Assembly (NCBI RefSeq): GCF_001189955.1
Contig: NZ_LFLT01000012.1
Coordinates: 1 to 64,000 of the forward strand
Direction: 5' to 3'
Length of the DNA stretch: 64,000 bases
DNA from: Herbaspirillum chlorophenolicum
GTDB taxonomy: Bacteria; Pseudomonadota; Gammaproteobacteria; Burkholderiales; Burkholderiaceae_D
Positions 38,756 through 46,599 of the stretch are shown here, one piece after another. Made by a program: the position numbers and the translations under genes. How positions within the stretch are numbered: position 1 is the stretch's first letter; each line of letters opens with the position of its first letter. Under the pieces are notes generated by a model. That model was not told where the DNA came from and did no database searches. It was given only the letters and a program-made list of their open reading frames with translations.

Positions 38756-38912
38756 ACGATGCCAGTTGGGTTGGCCGGGACGCATGGGTTGCGCATCGGC
38801 AAAGACGCGATTCTACGGCATGCGGATGTCCGCGTCAGAGGCCGGGCAGCGCGTGCAGTTTCGGCGCGTTACACTGCGTGGATAAATAAAATGATGGATG
38901 AGACCGGCTCCG

Positions 38913-39806
38913 ATGGATATCCGATATGTGCAAAGTTTCGTCGCCGTGGTGGAAAGCGGTTCGCTCGCGGAAGCCGCCCGCCGGCTGGATCTGACCGCTG
39001 CCGCAGTGGCCGCGCGCGTGCGTTCGCTGGAAGAAAGCCTGGCGGCGCCGCTGATCCAGCGCTCGGGACGTTCCGTGCGGCCCACTGCCCAAGGATTGAA
39101 AGTGCTGGAAAGCGCGCATGCCTTGCTGCGCTCGGCACGCGACATGCAGGCGCTGGCGCGCGATGGTGCAGGCGCGGTCGGCGAGCTGCGCCTTGGCGCG
39201 TTCGTCTCGGCCATGACCAGCGTATTGCCGTCGCTGCTGCAGCGTTTCTATCGCTGTTACCCCAACGTCAGTATTTTCGTCGAACCGGGCGCCTCGGTTG
39301 AATTGTGCCGCAAGGTTGCGGCGGGTGAGCTCGATGCCGCCGTGGTGGTGGAACCGCAGTTTGCCGTGCCCAAGACCTGCGAATGGCTGCCGCTGATGGA
39401 TGAGCCGCTGGTGGTGATCGCACCGGCCGGCAACGAAGGGAAAAGCGCGCACGAACTGTTGCGGCATGAACCCTTCATCCGCTACAACCGCAACGTGCTG
39501 GGCGGCCAATTGGCCGACCGCTATTTGCGTGACCACGACATCGTGCCGCACCAGCGATTGGAGATCGACAGCCTGTTGGCGATTGCGGCGATGGTCGGCA
39601 AAGGCCTGGGCGTATCGCTGCTGCCGGACTGGTCGGCGTTGTGGGAAGGCGGCCTGGCACTGGTGAAGGTCGAGCTGCCGGACCGTGCGCCGGTACGCCG
39701 CGTCGGCCTGATCACTGCGCGCCATTCGCCGCATGTGGCGCTGGCGCGCGTGTTTGCCGACGAGGCGGTGAGGGCGTTCGCCGAGAATCGGGCGAGTGCG
39801 GGCTAA
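38913..39806 (+). CDS. LysR-family transcriptional regulator
   Basis: A 297-residue LysR protein: helix-turn-helix within about 1-60 (MDIRYVQSFVAVVESGSLAEAAR) and effector domain after about 85. The start at 38913 fits the family; ATG 38898 adds five residues. Its stop overlaps that of the convergent dehydratase gene by three bases, so the two are closely packed. A target could be the divergent RarD-like gene or the dehydratase. Effector unknown. Confidence 0.88.
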   Translation: MDIRYVQSFVAVVESGSLAEAARRLDLTAAAVAARVRSLEESLAAPLIQRSGRSVRPTAQGLKVLESAHALLRSARDMQALARDGAGAVGELRLGAFVSAMTSVLPSLLQRFYRCYPNVSIFVEPGASVELCRKVAAGELDAAVVVEPQFAVPKTCEWLPLMDEPLVVIAPAGNEGKSAHELLRHEPFIRYNRNVLGGQLADRYLRDHDIVPHQRLEIDSLLAIAAMVGKGLGVSLLPDWSALWEGGLALVKVELPDRAPVRRVGLITARHSPHVALARVFADEAVRAFAENRASAG

Positions 39807-41548
39807 GTGTCTTTGCGCTGCAGGTTTTCCGCACGCAGGAATTCGAAATCAACGCCCTTGTCGGCTTGCGTCACGTTCTCCAGGAACAGTTTGCGGTAAC
39901 CGCGTCCGGCGGCGGGTTTGACGATCGGATGCTCTTGCGCGCGCCTGGCCAGTTCCTGTTCGGAAACCAGCAAGGAAATTTCACGCCTGGACACCGACAG
40001 CCGGATACGGTCGCCCGTGCGCACATATGCCAGCGGGCCGCCAATGGCTGCCTCGGGCGTAACGTGCAGCACGATGGAGCCGAACGCGGTGCCGCTCATG
40101 CGGCCGTCTGAAATGCGCACCATGTCCTTGACGCCCTGGCGCGCCAGCTTGCGCGGGATCGGGATGTAGCCTGCCTCCGGCATGCCGGGCGCACCCAGCG
40201 GGCCGATGTTCTTGAGCACCAGCATGTCGTCGGCATTGACGTCGAGCGATTCGTCGTCGATGCGTTCGGCCAGATCCTGCAGGTTATCGAACACTACCGC
40301 ACGGCCCTCATGTTCCATCAGTGTCGGATCGGCCGCCGATTGCTTGATGATGGCGCCACCGGGCGCCAGGTTGCCGCGCAACACCGCCAGTCCGCCTTGC
40401 GGATAAATCGGATTGCCGACGCTGCGCACCACTTCCTGCGCGAAGCCGGGGCCTTGCGCTTCCAATTGCTCGCCCAGCGTGATGCCGTTGACCGTCATCG
40501 CATCCAGGTGCAGCAACGGCTTCAGTTCGCGCAGCAAGGTGGCGACGCCGCCGGCCTTGTGCAAATCTTCCATGTAGTGCGAACCTGTGGGTTTGAGATC
40601 GAGCAGCACCGGTGTCTCGCGCCCCATGCGGTCGAGTTTGGCGAGGTCGATTTCCAGGCCTACGCGTCCGGCGATGGCGGCCAGGTGCACGATGGCATTG
40701 GTTGAGCCGCCGATGGCCAGCAGTACCCGCAGGGCGTTGTCGAAAGATTTTTCGGTCAGGATCTTGTCGATTGTCAGGCCGCTGTGCGCCAGTTGCACGG
40801 CGCGCGTACCGGTCTCTTCCGCCACCCGGATGCGGTCAGCGGTCACCGCCGGCGGCGAGGCGCCGCCGGCCACCGTCATGCCGATGGCCTCGGCGATGCA
40901 AGCCATCGTGCTGGCCGTGCCCATCACCGAACAGGTGCCGACGCTGGCGACCAACTGGTTGTTGACGTCGGCAATTTCCTCATCGTCGATGTCTTCGGCG
41001 CGGTACCTGGCCCAGTAGCGGCGGCAATCGGTGCAGGCGCCTACGCGCTCGGAGCGGTGCGATCCGGTCAGCATCGAGCCGGTGATGAGCTGGATCGCGG
41101 GAATGTTGGCCGAGGCTGCGCCCATCAACTGCGCCGGCACCGTTTTGTCGCAGCCGCCGATCAGCACGACGGCATCCATGGGCTGGGCACGGATCATTTC
41201 TTCCGTATCCATCGACATCAGATTGCGCAGATACATCGACGTGGGCGCGGCGAAGCTCTCGTGGATAGAGATGGTGGGAAAGTCCATCGGCAAGCCGCCG
41301 GCCAGCATGATGCCGCGTTTGACCGCCTCGATCAGCTGCGGCATGTTGCCGTGGCAGGGATTGTAGGCGCTGCCGGTGTTGACGATGCCGATCACCGGGC
41401 GGGCCAGTGCATCGTCGGTATAGCCGGCGCCCTTGATGAACGCCTTGCGCAGGAACAGCGAAAATCCCTGGTCGCCGTATGAAGTCAATCCGCGGCGCAT
41501 GCCTGTGGCGGGCTGCGTCTTGCCATCGGCTGACGGTTTCTTGCTCAT
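39803..41548 (-). CDS. IlvD/Edd family dehydratase, probably acting on a sugar acid
   Basis: A 581-residue iron-sulfur dehydratase. Cluster cysteines are Cys65 (YNPCHGN), Cys133 (GGCDKT) and Cys206 (GTCSVMGTAST), the [2Fe-2S] pattern of IlvD and pentonate dehydratases. The ACTDCRRYW segment after the second ligand and the context away from ilv genes favour the sugar-acid (arabinonate/xylonate/galactonate) dehydratases over IlvD itself. Such enzymes convert aldonic acids to 2-keto-3-deoxy acids. GGAG directly before the ATG is a good ribosome site. A 27-base palindrome lies upstream (41618-41644). No sugar transporter or aldolase is adjacent, so the substrate is open. Confidence 0.8.
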   Translation of the reverse strand: MSKKPSADGKTQPATGMRRGLTSYGDQGFSLFLRKAFIKGAGYTDDALARPVIGIVNTGSAYNPCHGNMPQLIEAVKRGIMLAGGLPMDFPTISIHESFAAPTSMYLRNLMSMDTEEMIRAQPMDAVVLIGGCDKTVPAQLMGAASANIPAIQLITGSMLTGSHRSERVGACTDCRRYWARYRAEDIDDEEIADVNNQLVASVGTCSVMGTASTMACIAEAIGMTVAGGASPPAVTADRIRVAEETGTRAVQLAHSGLTIDKILTEKSFDNALRVLLAIGGSTNAIVHLAAIAGRVGLEIDLAKLDRMGRETPVLLDLKPTGSHYMEDLHKAGGVATLLRELKPLLHLDAMTVNGITLGEQLEAQGPGFAQEVVRSVGNPIYPQGGLAVLRGNLAPGGAIIKQSAADPTLMEHEGRAVVFDNLQDLAERIDDESLDVNADDMLVLKNIGPLGAPGMPEAGYIPIPRKLARQGVKDMVRISDGRMSGTAFGSIVLHVTPEAAIGGPLAYVRTGDRIRLSVSRREISLLVSEQELARRAQEHPIVKPAAGRGYRKLFLENVTQADKGVDFEFLRAENLQRKDT

Positions 41549-41862
41549 TGCTGGTCTCCTTTGTATCGTTTTTAGAGAAGGATGTTCAAACGAATGAGAA
41601 GGAGACTCATGATCATCCTTTCAAATACGGCAAGTATTTCAAAGGGATGGAGATGCAAACAGCGCTTGTCTTGATCTTCAAACCAAAAAGTTTTTTTGGT
41701 TCGGATGGCAGGGGGGCGTTGTATCGCTGTGCCGATTTTGTTAAGGGAAGCCGGATTGCGGTTGCACCGCCGCAAGTTGCTGTTATGCTGGTTTTATCGC
41801 ACCAAAAAATACAAGGGAAGCGGGCGGCCCGACCCGGCGCCGTTCGGCACAGAGGAGATTCC
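41549..41862. other. 314-base divergent intergenic region
   Basis: Contains the palindrome at 41618-41644, a hairpin AACCAAAAA (41681-41689) / TTTTTGGTT (41693-41701), and a plausible promoter for the rightward gene, TTGCAC (41762-41767) and TATGCT (41784-41789) with a 16-base spacer. No coding frame is convincing. Confidence 0.5.
41618..41644. promoter_or_regulatory. operator-like palindrome upstream of the dehydratase
   Basis: CTTTCAAATAC (41618-41628) and GTATTTCAAAG (41634-41644) form an inverted repeat with one mismatched pair and a five-base centre. It lies about 70 bases upstream of the dehydratase start, a typical repressor or activator site position. The binding protein is unknown. 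Confidence 0.45.
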
Positions 41863-42677
41863 ATGAAGAGATTCCTGCCCGCCGGCCTGCTGCGACCATG
41901 GTCATCGCCACGGCAGCGCAAGGGGCCGAATGCACGAAAGTCGTGATATCGGCCGATTCCGACTATGCGCCTTTGCACTGGTACGACGGCAAGCGCCTGA
42001 CCGGCGCCAGTATCGAAATCGCTTCGCGCGCATTGACCGCGTTGGAAATCCCATTCGAGGTGCGCTATGTGGGTCCGTTCCATCGCGTGCTGAAGGAGGC
42101 GGAAAGCGGCGAGGTGGCCATGGTGGCTTCCCTGAAGAACACGCCTGAGCGCCAGCAATATCTTGCCTTTACGACGGTTCCGCTTTTTTCGAATCCGATT
42201 GCGGTATTTGTCGCGCGCGACCGCAGCTTCAGCTATTCAGGCTGGAAGGACCTGGTCGGCAAGCGTGGCGCCATCACGATGGGCAACCAGTTCGGCGGTG
42301 GTTTCGACGAATTTCTGCGCGACAACCTCAAGGTGGAGCAGGCGCAGAAGGCTTATATGAACTTCAGCAAGCTCGATACCGGCAGCATCGACTATCTCAT
42401 CACCGGCTATTACAGCGGCATGATCTATCTGAACCAGAGCAGGCAGGCCGACCGTTTCATGGCGCTCAAGCCGTACGTGAGCGCGACGGATAATTTCATT
42501 GCCCTGAGCAAGGCGAACCCTTGCGTCAAGTATCTGCCCAGGATCAATGTCCAGCTGGAGTCGATGCAAAAGCGCGGCGAGTTGCAGGCGATTCTGGAGC
42601 GTTATACCTCTGCACTCAAGATCGATCCGCCCGCCAAGGGGAAAACAGCCGATGCGGTTATCCCACCGGCAAAATAA
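41863..42677 (+). pseudogene. family 3 solute-binding protein with frameshifted signal peptide
   Basis: A periplasmic binding protein of the PBPb/SBP_bac_3 class, about 271 residues if repaired. The expected start is ATG 41863, with AGGAG at 41852-41856. This frame runs for eleven codons (MKRFLPAGLL...) and then is out of phase with the main frame, which is open from 41898 to 42677. The distance between the two ATGs is 35 bases instead of a multiple of three; restoring one G near 41892-41894 gives a normal signal peptide ending AAQGAEC. As sequenced, only a cytoplasmic protein from ATG 41898 could be made. The mature part (VVISADSDYAPLHWYDG onward) looks intact. It may bind an amino acid or signal a transporter elsewhere; no permease is adjacent. 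Sequencing error is an alternative. Confidence 0.75.
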
Positions 42678-42687
42678 TGTGGCGACT

Positions 42688-44190
42688 TCAGGGTGACGCC
42701 GGCTTGCGGCGTATGTCGCCAGGAAGCTTCGTCCAAGGCAACGCCGAGGGATCGAGCGCAAAGGCACCCGGTGAAGCGCACAGGAGAACGGCACGCGCCA
42801 GCGGTTCGAAGTCGGCGCGGAAATGCACGACGCTCTTGACGGCGATGATGTCCAGCGTTTCCGGCTCCAGGCCGACGAAACGCAGCAGCGCCAGATCAAT
42901 CAGCTGAATCGGCTGGGAAACGACGATGACCTGCACGCCGCCGATCTGCAGCAGTGCCGATGGGCCCAGCGTGAGCCGGTAACCCTTGAAGACGCTGCCG
43001 GTGGCATCGACATCGCCGTGATGCACGCGCATGACGCGGAACCTTGCTTCGAAAGGCGCATCGCCGGCGAGCCCGGATTTGCCGCCGAGCGCCAGGTGCA
43101 GCTCGGCGCTTGCGCCGGCCGCATGGGCTTGCGCCGCAGCCTGTGCATCGACCAGCAGGCCGATGACGGCGTTGCGTGCGTCGGCCGCGACCAGGGCGCG
43201 CAATAGACCGGTCGTGTCGGCGCTGCCTCCGGCGCCGGGATTATCCTGGCCGTCGGCGATGATGACCGGGCCGGTTGCGCCTTGTGAACGCAGCAGATCC
43301 TGGGCACGGGCGACGGCATCGCGTGCATCAAGGATTTCGCCGGCGAAACCGGATTCGGCGGCCTCGACGGCCGCGGCCAACTGGTCGGCCGCGGCGCGCG
43401 CATCGTCGGCGCAGGCCGCATATGCCCATACCGCCGGGCCGCATTTGTCGGCATCGGCCGCAGGAAAACCCATTGCCAGTCCGGCGGCCAGTGTGTCGCT
43501 GTCGAGCGCCTCTTGCAGTTGCCGCAGCGAGCGGGCCGGTTCGGCGCCGGTGTATTGCCAGCAGATCGGAATGAGAAAGGGGATGCGGCGCCACGCCGCC
43601 TGCGGGCGCGGCATGCCCTGCAGCCGGCGCACCAGCCAGGCATAGGCGCGCGCGCCGGTAGTCGCCATGTCCACATGCGGATAGGTGCGATAGACCAGCA
43701 GCAGGTCGGCGCTGTCGACCATCAGCGGCGAGACATTGGCATGCAGGTCCAGGCTGGCTACCAGCGGGATATCGTCTCCAATGGCCAGGCGTACGCGGCG
43801 CAGGATTTCGCCGTCGGCGTCGTCGATGTGTTCGGCGGCCATGGCGCCGTGCAAGTCGAGATAGACGGCGTCGGCCTGCGCCTGGACGATGCCCTCCAGC
43901 AGCAGCGCCACGATGCGCTCGAAGGCGTCCTCGGTCACACGGCCGGAGGGGCCGGCGGCGCACCAGGACACGGGAACCAGCGTATGCGCACCATCCCGCG
44001 CTGCGCCAATGAAGCCCGCAATCGGGATATTGCGCGGCTGGGCGCCGCCGGCCGGCGTCAGCTCTTCCAGCAGCGCCGGGCCTTGCAAGAGACCGGGCCA
44101 GGTGTCGGCGGCGAGAAAATCCTGCCAGCGGGTAGGCGTGGGGGAGAACGTATTGGTTTCGTGCTGGAAGCCGCCAATGGCGATGCGCAT
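42688..44190 (-). CDS. M81 family metallopeptidase (MlrC/microcystinase C-like)
   Basis: A 500-residue M81 peptidase-family protein. It opens RIAIGGFQHETNTFSP, the family start with a His/Glu pair, has DLHGAM and SLDLHANVSPLM with likely zinc-binding Asp/His residues, and ADGQDNPGAGGSADTTGLLRAL in the C-terminal half. MlrC linearises and degrades the microcystin tetrapeptide; most members, including those near hydantoinase genes, have unknown peptide or amide substrates. It is divergent from the hyuAB-transporter operon and may cleave the same imported compound or its product. It converges with the frameshifted binding-protein gene with only a ten-base gap. Confidence 0.85.
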   Translation of the reverse strand: MRIAIGGFQHETNTFSPTPTRWQDFLAADTWPGLLQGPALLEELTPAGGAQPRNIPIAGFIGAARDGAHTLVPVSWCAAGPSGRVTEDAFERIVALLLEGIVQAQADAVYLDLHGAMAAEHIDDADGEILRRVRLAIGDDIPLVASLDLHANVSPLMVDSADLLLVYRTYPHVDMATTGARAYAWLVRRLQGMPRPQAAWRRIPFLIPICWQYTGAEPARSLRQLQEALDSDTLAAGLAMGFPAADADKCGPAVWAYAACADDARAAADQLAAAVEAAESGFAGEILDARDAVARAQDLLRSQGATGPVIIADGQDNPGAGGSADTTGLLRALVAADARNAVIGLLVDAQAAAQAHAAGASAELHLALGGKSGLAGDAPFEARFRVMRVHHGDVDATGSVFKGYRLTLGPSALLQIGGVQVIVVSQPIQLIDLALLRFVGLEPETLDIIAVKSVVHFRADFEPLARAVLLCASPGAFALDPSALPWTKLPGDIRRKPASP

Positions 44191-44475
44191 GCGAGATCCT
44201 GAGAATCGATCAAGTCAATCAAGTAAAAAAGGGCGAAGCCAAATAAGTTGTCGCGAGAAACATGCTGGAAAGCATGGGTAGCCAGACTCGATCATAATGG
44301 TGCTGGCAGCATGAGAACCCTTCGGCTACAGTCGAATATCGCATAAGTTAATTCCGAAAATTCATTTCTCCTGGTCATGGCCAGATCCTAAAATTTCGCA
44401 CTTTGCCTCGAACTCCCAAGGATCAGCTAGCTTCCCGGCTGATGGGAAAAGGGGCGATTTTCTGGAGCCTCTGCA
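44191..44475. other. 285-base divergent region between the M81 gene and hyuA
   Basis: Must contain the promoters for both directions. A small hairpin CATGCT (44261-44266) / AGCATG (44271-44276) is present. No convincing sigma-70 pair or known operator was found, and no regulator gene is adjacent. Confidence 0.4.
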
Positions 44476-46599
44476 TTGAATTCCGTCAATTCGACGGGCG
44501 CGCGCATCGGTATCGACGTCGGTGGCACCTTTACCGACTTTGTCCTCTACGATGCAGCACGCCAACAGCTCGCCTATCACAAAGAACCCAGCACACCCGC
44601 CGATCCGGCATTGGCGGTGCGCAACGGCTTGGTTGCGCTGATCGGCAAGCATGGCCTTAAACCTGAGGATATCGGCGTGCTGCTGCATGGCACCACCATT
44701 GGCCTGAACGCCATCATCCAGCGGCGCGGCGCGCGGGTGGGGCTGATCGTGACCGAGGGTTTCCGTGACGTGCTGGAAATCGGCCGTGCGCGCATGCCAT
44801 CGTCCTTCGATTTCCATGCCACACGGGAAGAGCCGTTCCTGCCGCGCGAGCGCGTGGTGGAAATCGGCGCCCGTTTCAACCGCAATGGCGACGCAACGCG
44901 CTGGCCGCAGGCCGACGCCATCAGGCAGGCCGCCGAAGATATCCGCGCCCTGGAAGTCGATACCGCAGTGATCATGCTGATCAACGGCTTCCTCAAGCCT
45001 GAGCAGGAGGGGGCGCTGGCGCGGGACATCGAGGCGCATACGCCCGGCACCAGGATCATCTCGGCCGCCCAGGTCTGGCCGGAAATCCGTGAATACGAAC
45101 GCACCGTGGCCGCCGCGCTCAATGCCTATATCCAGCCGTTGATGCAGCGCTATTTCGAACGCTTGTCCGAGCTGGTGGATGAACTGGGAGTGGCGGCGCC
45201 GATCCTGGTGACGGCCTCCAATGGCGGTTCGCTGTCGCTCAATGCGGCGCTGGCGCGCCCGATCGATACCGTCCTGTCGGGGCCGGCCTCGGGCGTGGTG
45301 GCGGCCGCGCGCCTGGCCACAGCTGCCGGCGTGCCGCGCATCGTCACCTTCGACATGGGCGGCACGAGCAGCGATATCGCCGTGTCCCAGCATGGCCTGG
45401 CGGAAATGGTCACGCGTACCGACATCGGCGGTTTGCCGCTGGTACTGCCGGTCATTGGCGTCTCCGCCATTGGTGCCGGCGGCGGTTCCAAGATCCGTGT
45501 GGATGAACATGGCGTATTGAAAGTCGGTCCGGAAAGCGCCGGCGCCGACCCCGGCCCGGCCGCCTATGGCCGTGGCGGCGTCGATGCGACCGTCACCGAC
45601 TGTTATCTGGCCACCGGCGTGCTGGATGCCGCAGCGTTTGTCGGCGGCGCTATGTCGCTCTATCCGGAGCGTTCGCAAGCCGCGCTGGAGAAGGTCGCCA
45701 GTGCATTGAAGCTGGATGGCGCCAATGGCGTCGAGCGCGCCGCCTCCGGTGCGCTGGCGGTGGCGTCGGCGCAGATGGCTTCCGAATTGCGCAAGAACCT
45801 GGCCCAGCGCGGTCTCGATCCTGCCGAGTTTGCACTGGTGCCCTTCGGCGGCGCCGGCCCGACCCACGCCAACTGGCTGGCCGAAGAGGCCGGACTGGTG
45901 CATGTGCTGGTGCCGTTGAAGCCGGGCACCTTCTGTGCCTTGGGCGCTGCGACCGCCGACTTGCGCCGCGACTTCGTGCGCAGCCTGCGCGTGACGCTGG
46001 ACGACGCCGCGGCCGGCGCGGTGGGCAGCATCTGGCAGGAGCTGGAAACGCAAGCCGCTGGCTGGCTCGAGGCGCAGGGCGTAGCCAGCACCGGCACGCC
46101 GTCGTTCTGGCCGGCGCTGGATATGCGCTATGCCGGACAGGCCTACGAATTGAACGTGGCCTTGCCGCATCCGCTGCCGTCGCCGCTGGATGCGGCCACG
46201 CTGTCCGAATACTTCCACCGTGAGCATGAACGCCTCTACGGGTTCCGCGATGCGCAGGCGCCGGTCGATGTGTCGACCGTGCGGCTGGCCATTGTTGGCC
46301 ACATGGTCGCGGCGGCCAACGTGCCGCGTTTTGCCGGCCAGGGCAAGCCTGTGCCGCGCGCCACGCGCAAGGTATTCCTGCGCGATGCCTGGCAGGATGC
46401 CGCCATCTATACCCGCGACAGCCTGGGCGCCGGCGACGCGTTCGACGGCCCGGCGGTGATCGAGCAGGACGACACCACCGTCCTGGTATTGCCCGGCTGG
46501 CAGGTGCGCACGGATGCACTGGGCAACCTGCATCTCACCCCCGTGCAAGGGCGAGGGCCGGCGCAACCGCAACCGTCGGAACAAGGAGGCGCAGCATGA
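44476..46599 (+). CDS. hyuA: hydantoinase/oxoprolinase subunit A (HyuA-like)
   Basis: A 707-residue protein with the Hydant_A_N and Hydantoinase_A domains. It has RIGIDVGGTFTDFVLYD near the N-terminus, HGTTIGLNAIIQR, LSGPASGVVAAARLA, TFDMGGTSSDIAV and ESAGADPGPAAYGRGG, the ATP-binding ASKHA-type motifs of ATP-dependent amidohydrolases. Relatives open N-methylhydantoin, 5-oxoproline or related cyclic amides, or carboxylate ketones. The start is a TTG at 44476, eight bases after GGAG (44464-44467); there is no nearby ATG. The hyuB start overlaps the stop. First gene of a six-gene operon with an ABC importer. Confidence 0.88.
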   Translation: MNSVNSTGARIGIDVGGTFTDFVLYDAARQQLAYHKEPSTPADPALAVRNGLVALIGKHGLKPEDIGVLLHGTTIGLNAIIQRRGARVGLIVTEGFRDVLEIGRARMPSSFDFHATREEPFLPRERVVEIGARFNRNGDATRWPQADAIRQAAEDIRALEVDTAVIMLINGFLKPEQEGALARDIEAHTPGTRIISAAQVWPEIREYERTVAAALNAYIQPLMQRYFERLSELVDELGVAAPILVTASNGGSLSLNAALARPIDTVLSGPASGVVAAARLATAAGVPRIVTFDMGGTSSDIAVSQHGLAEMVTRTDIGGLPLVLPVIGVSAIGAGGGSKIRVDEHGVLKVGPESAGADPGPAAYGRGGVDATVTDCYLATGVLDAAAFVGGAMSLYPERSQAALEKVASALKLDGANGVERAASGALAVASAQMASELRKNLAQRGLDPAEFALVPFGGAGPTHANWLAEEAGLVHVLVPLKPGTFCALGAATADLRRDFVRSLRVTLDDAAAGAVGSIWQELETQAAGWLEAQGVASTGTPSFWPALDMRYAGQAYELNVALPHPLPSPLDAATLSEYFHREHERLYGFRDAQAPVDVSTVRLAIVGHMVAAANVPRFAGQGKPVPRATRKVFLRDAWQDAAIYTRDSLGAGDAFDGPAVIEQDDTTVLVLPGWQVRTDALGNLHLTPVQGRGPAQPQPSEQGGAA

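Noticed and set aside
44362-46584. 740-codon open frame antisense to hyuA
   Set aside because: Repetitive Arg/Gln/His/Gly translation typical of antisense frames of GC-rich genes.
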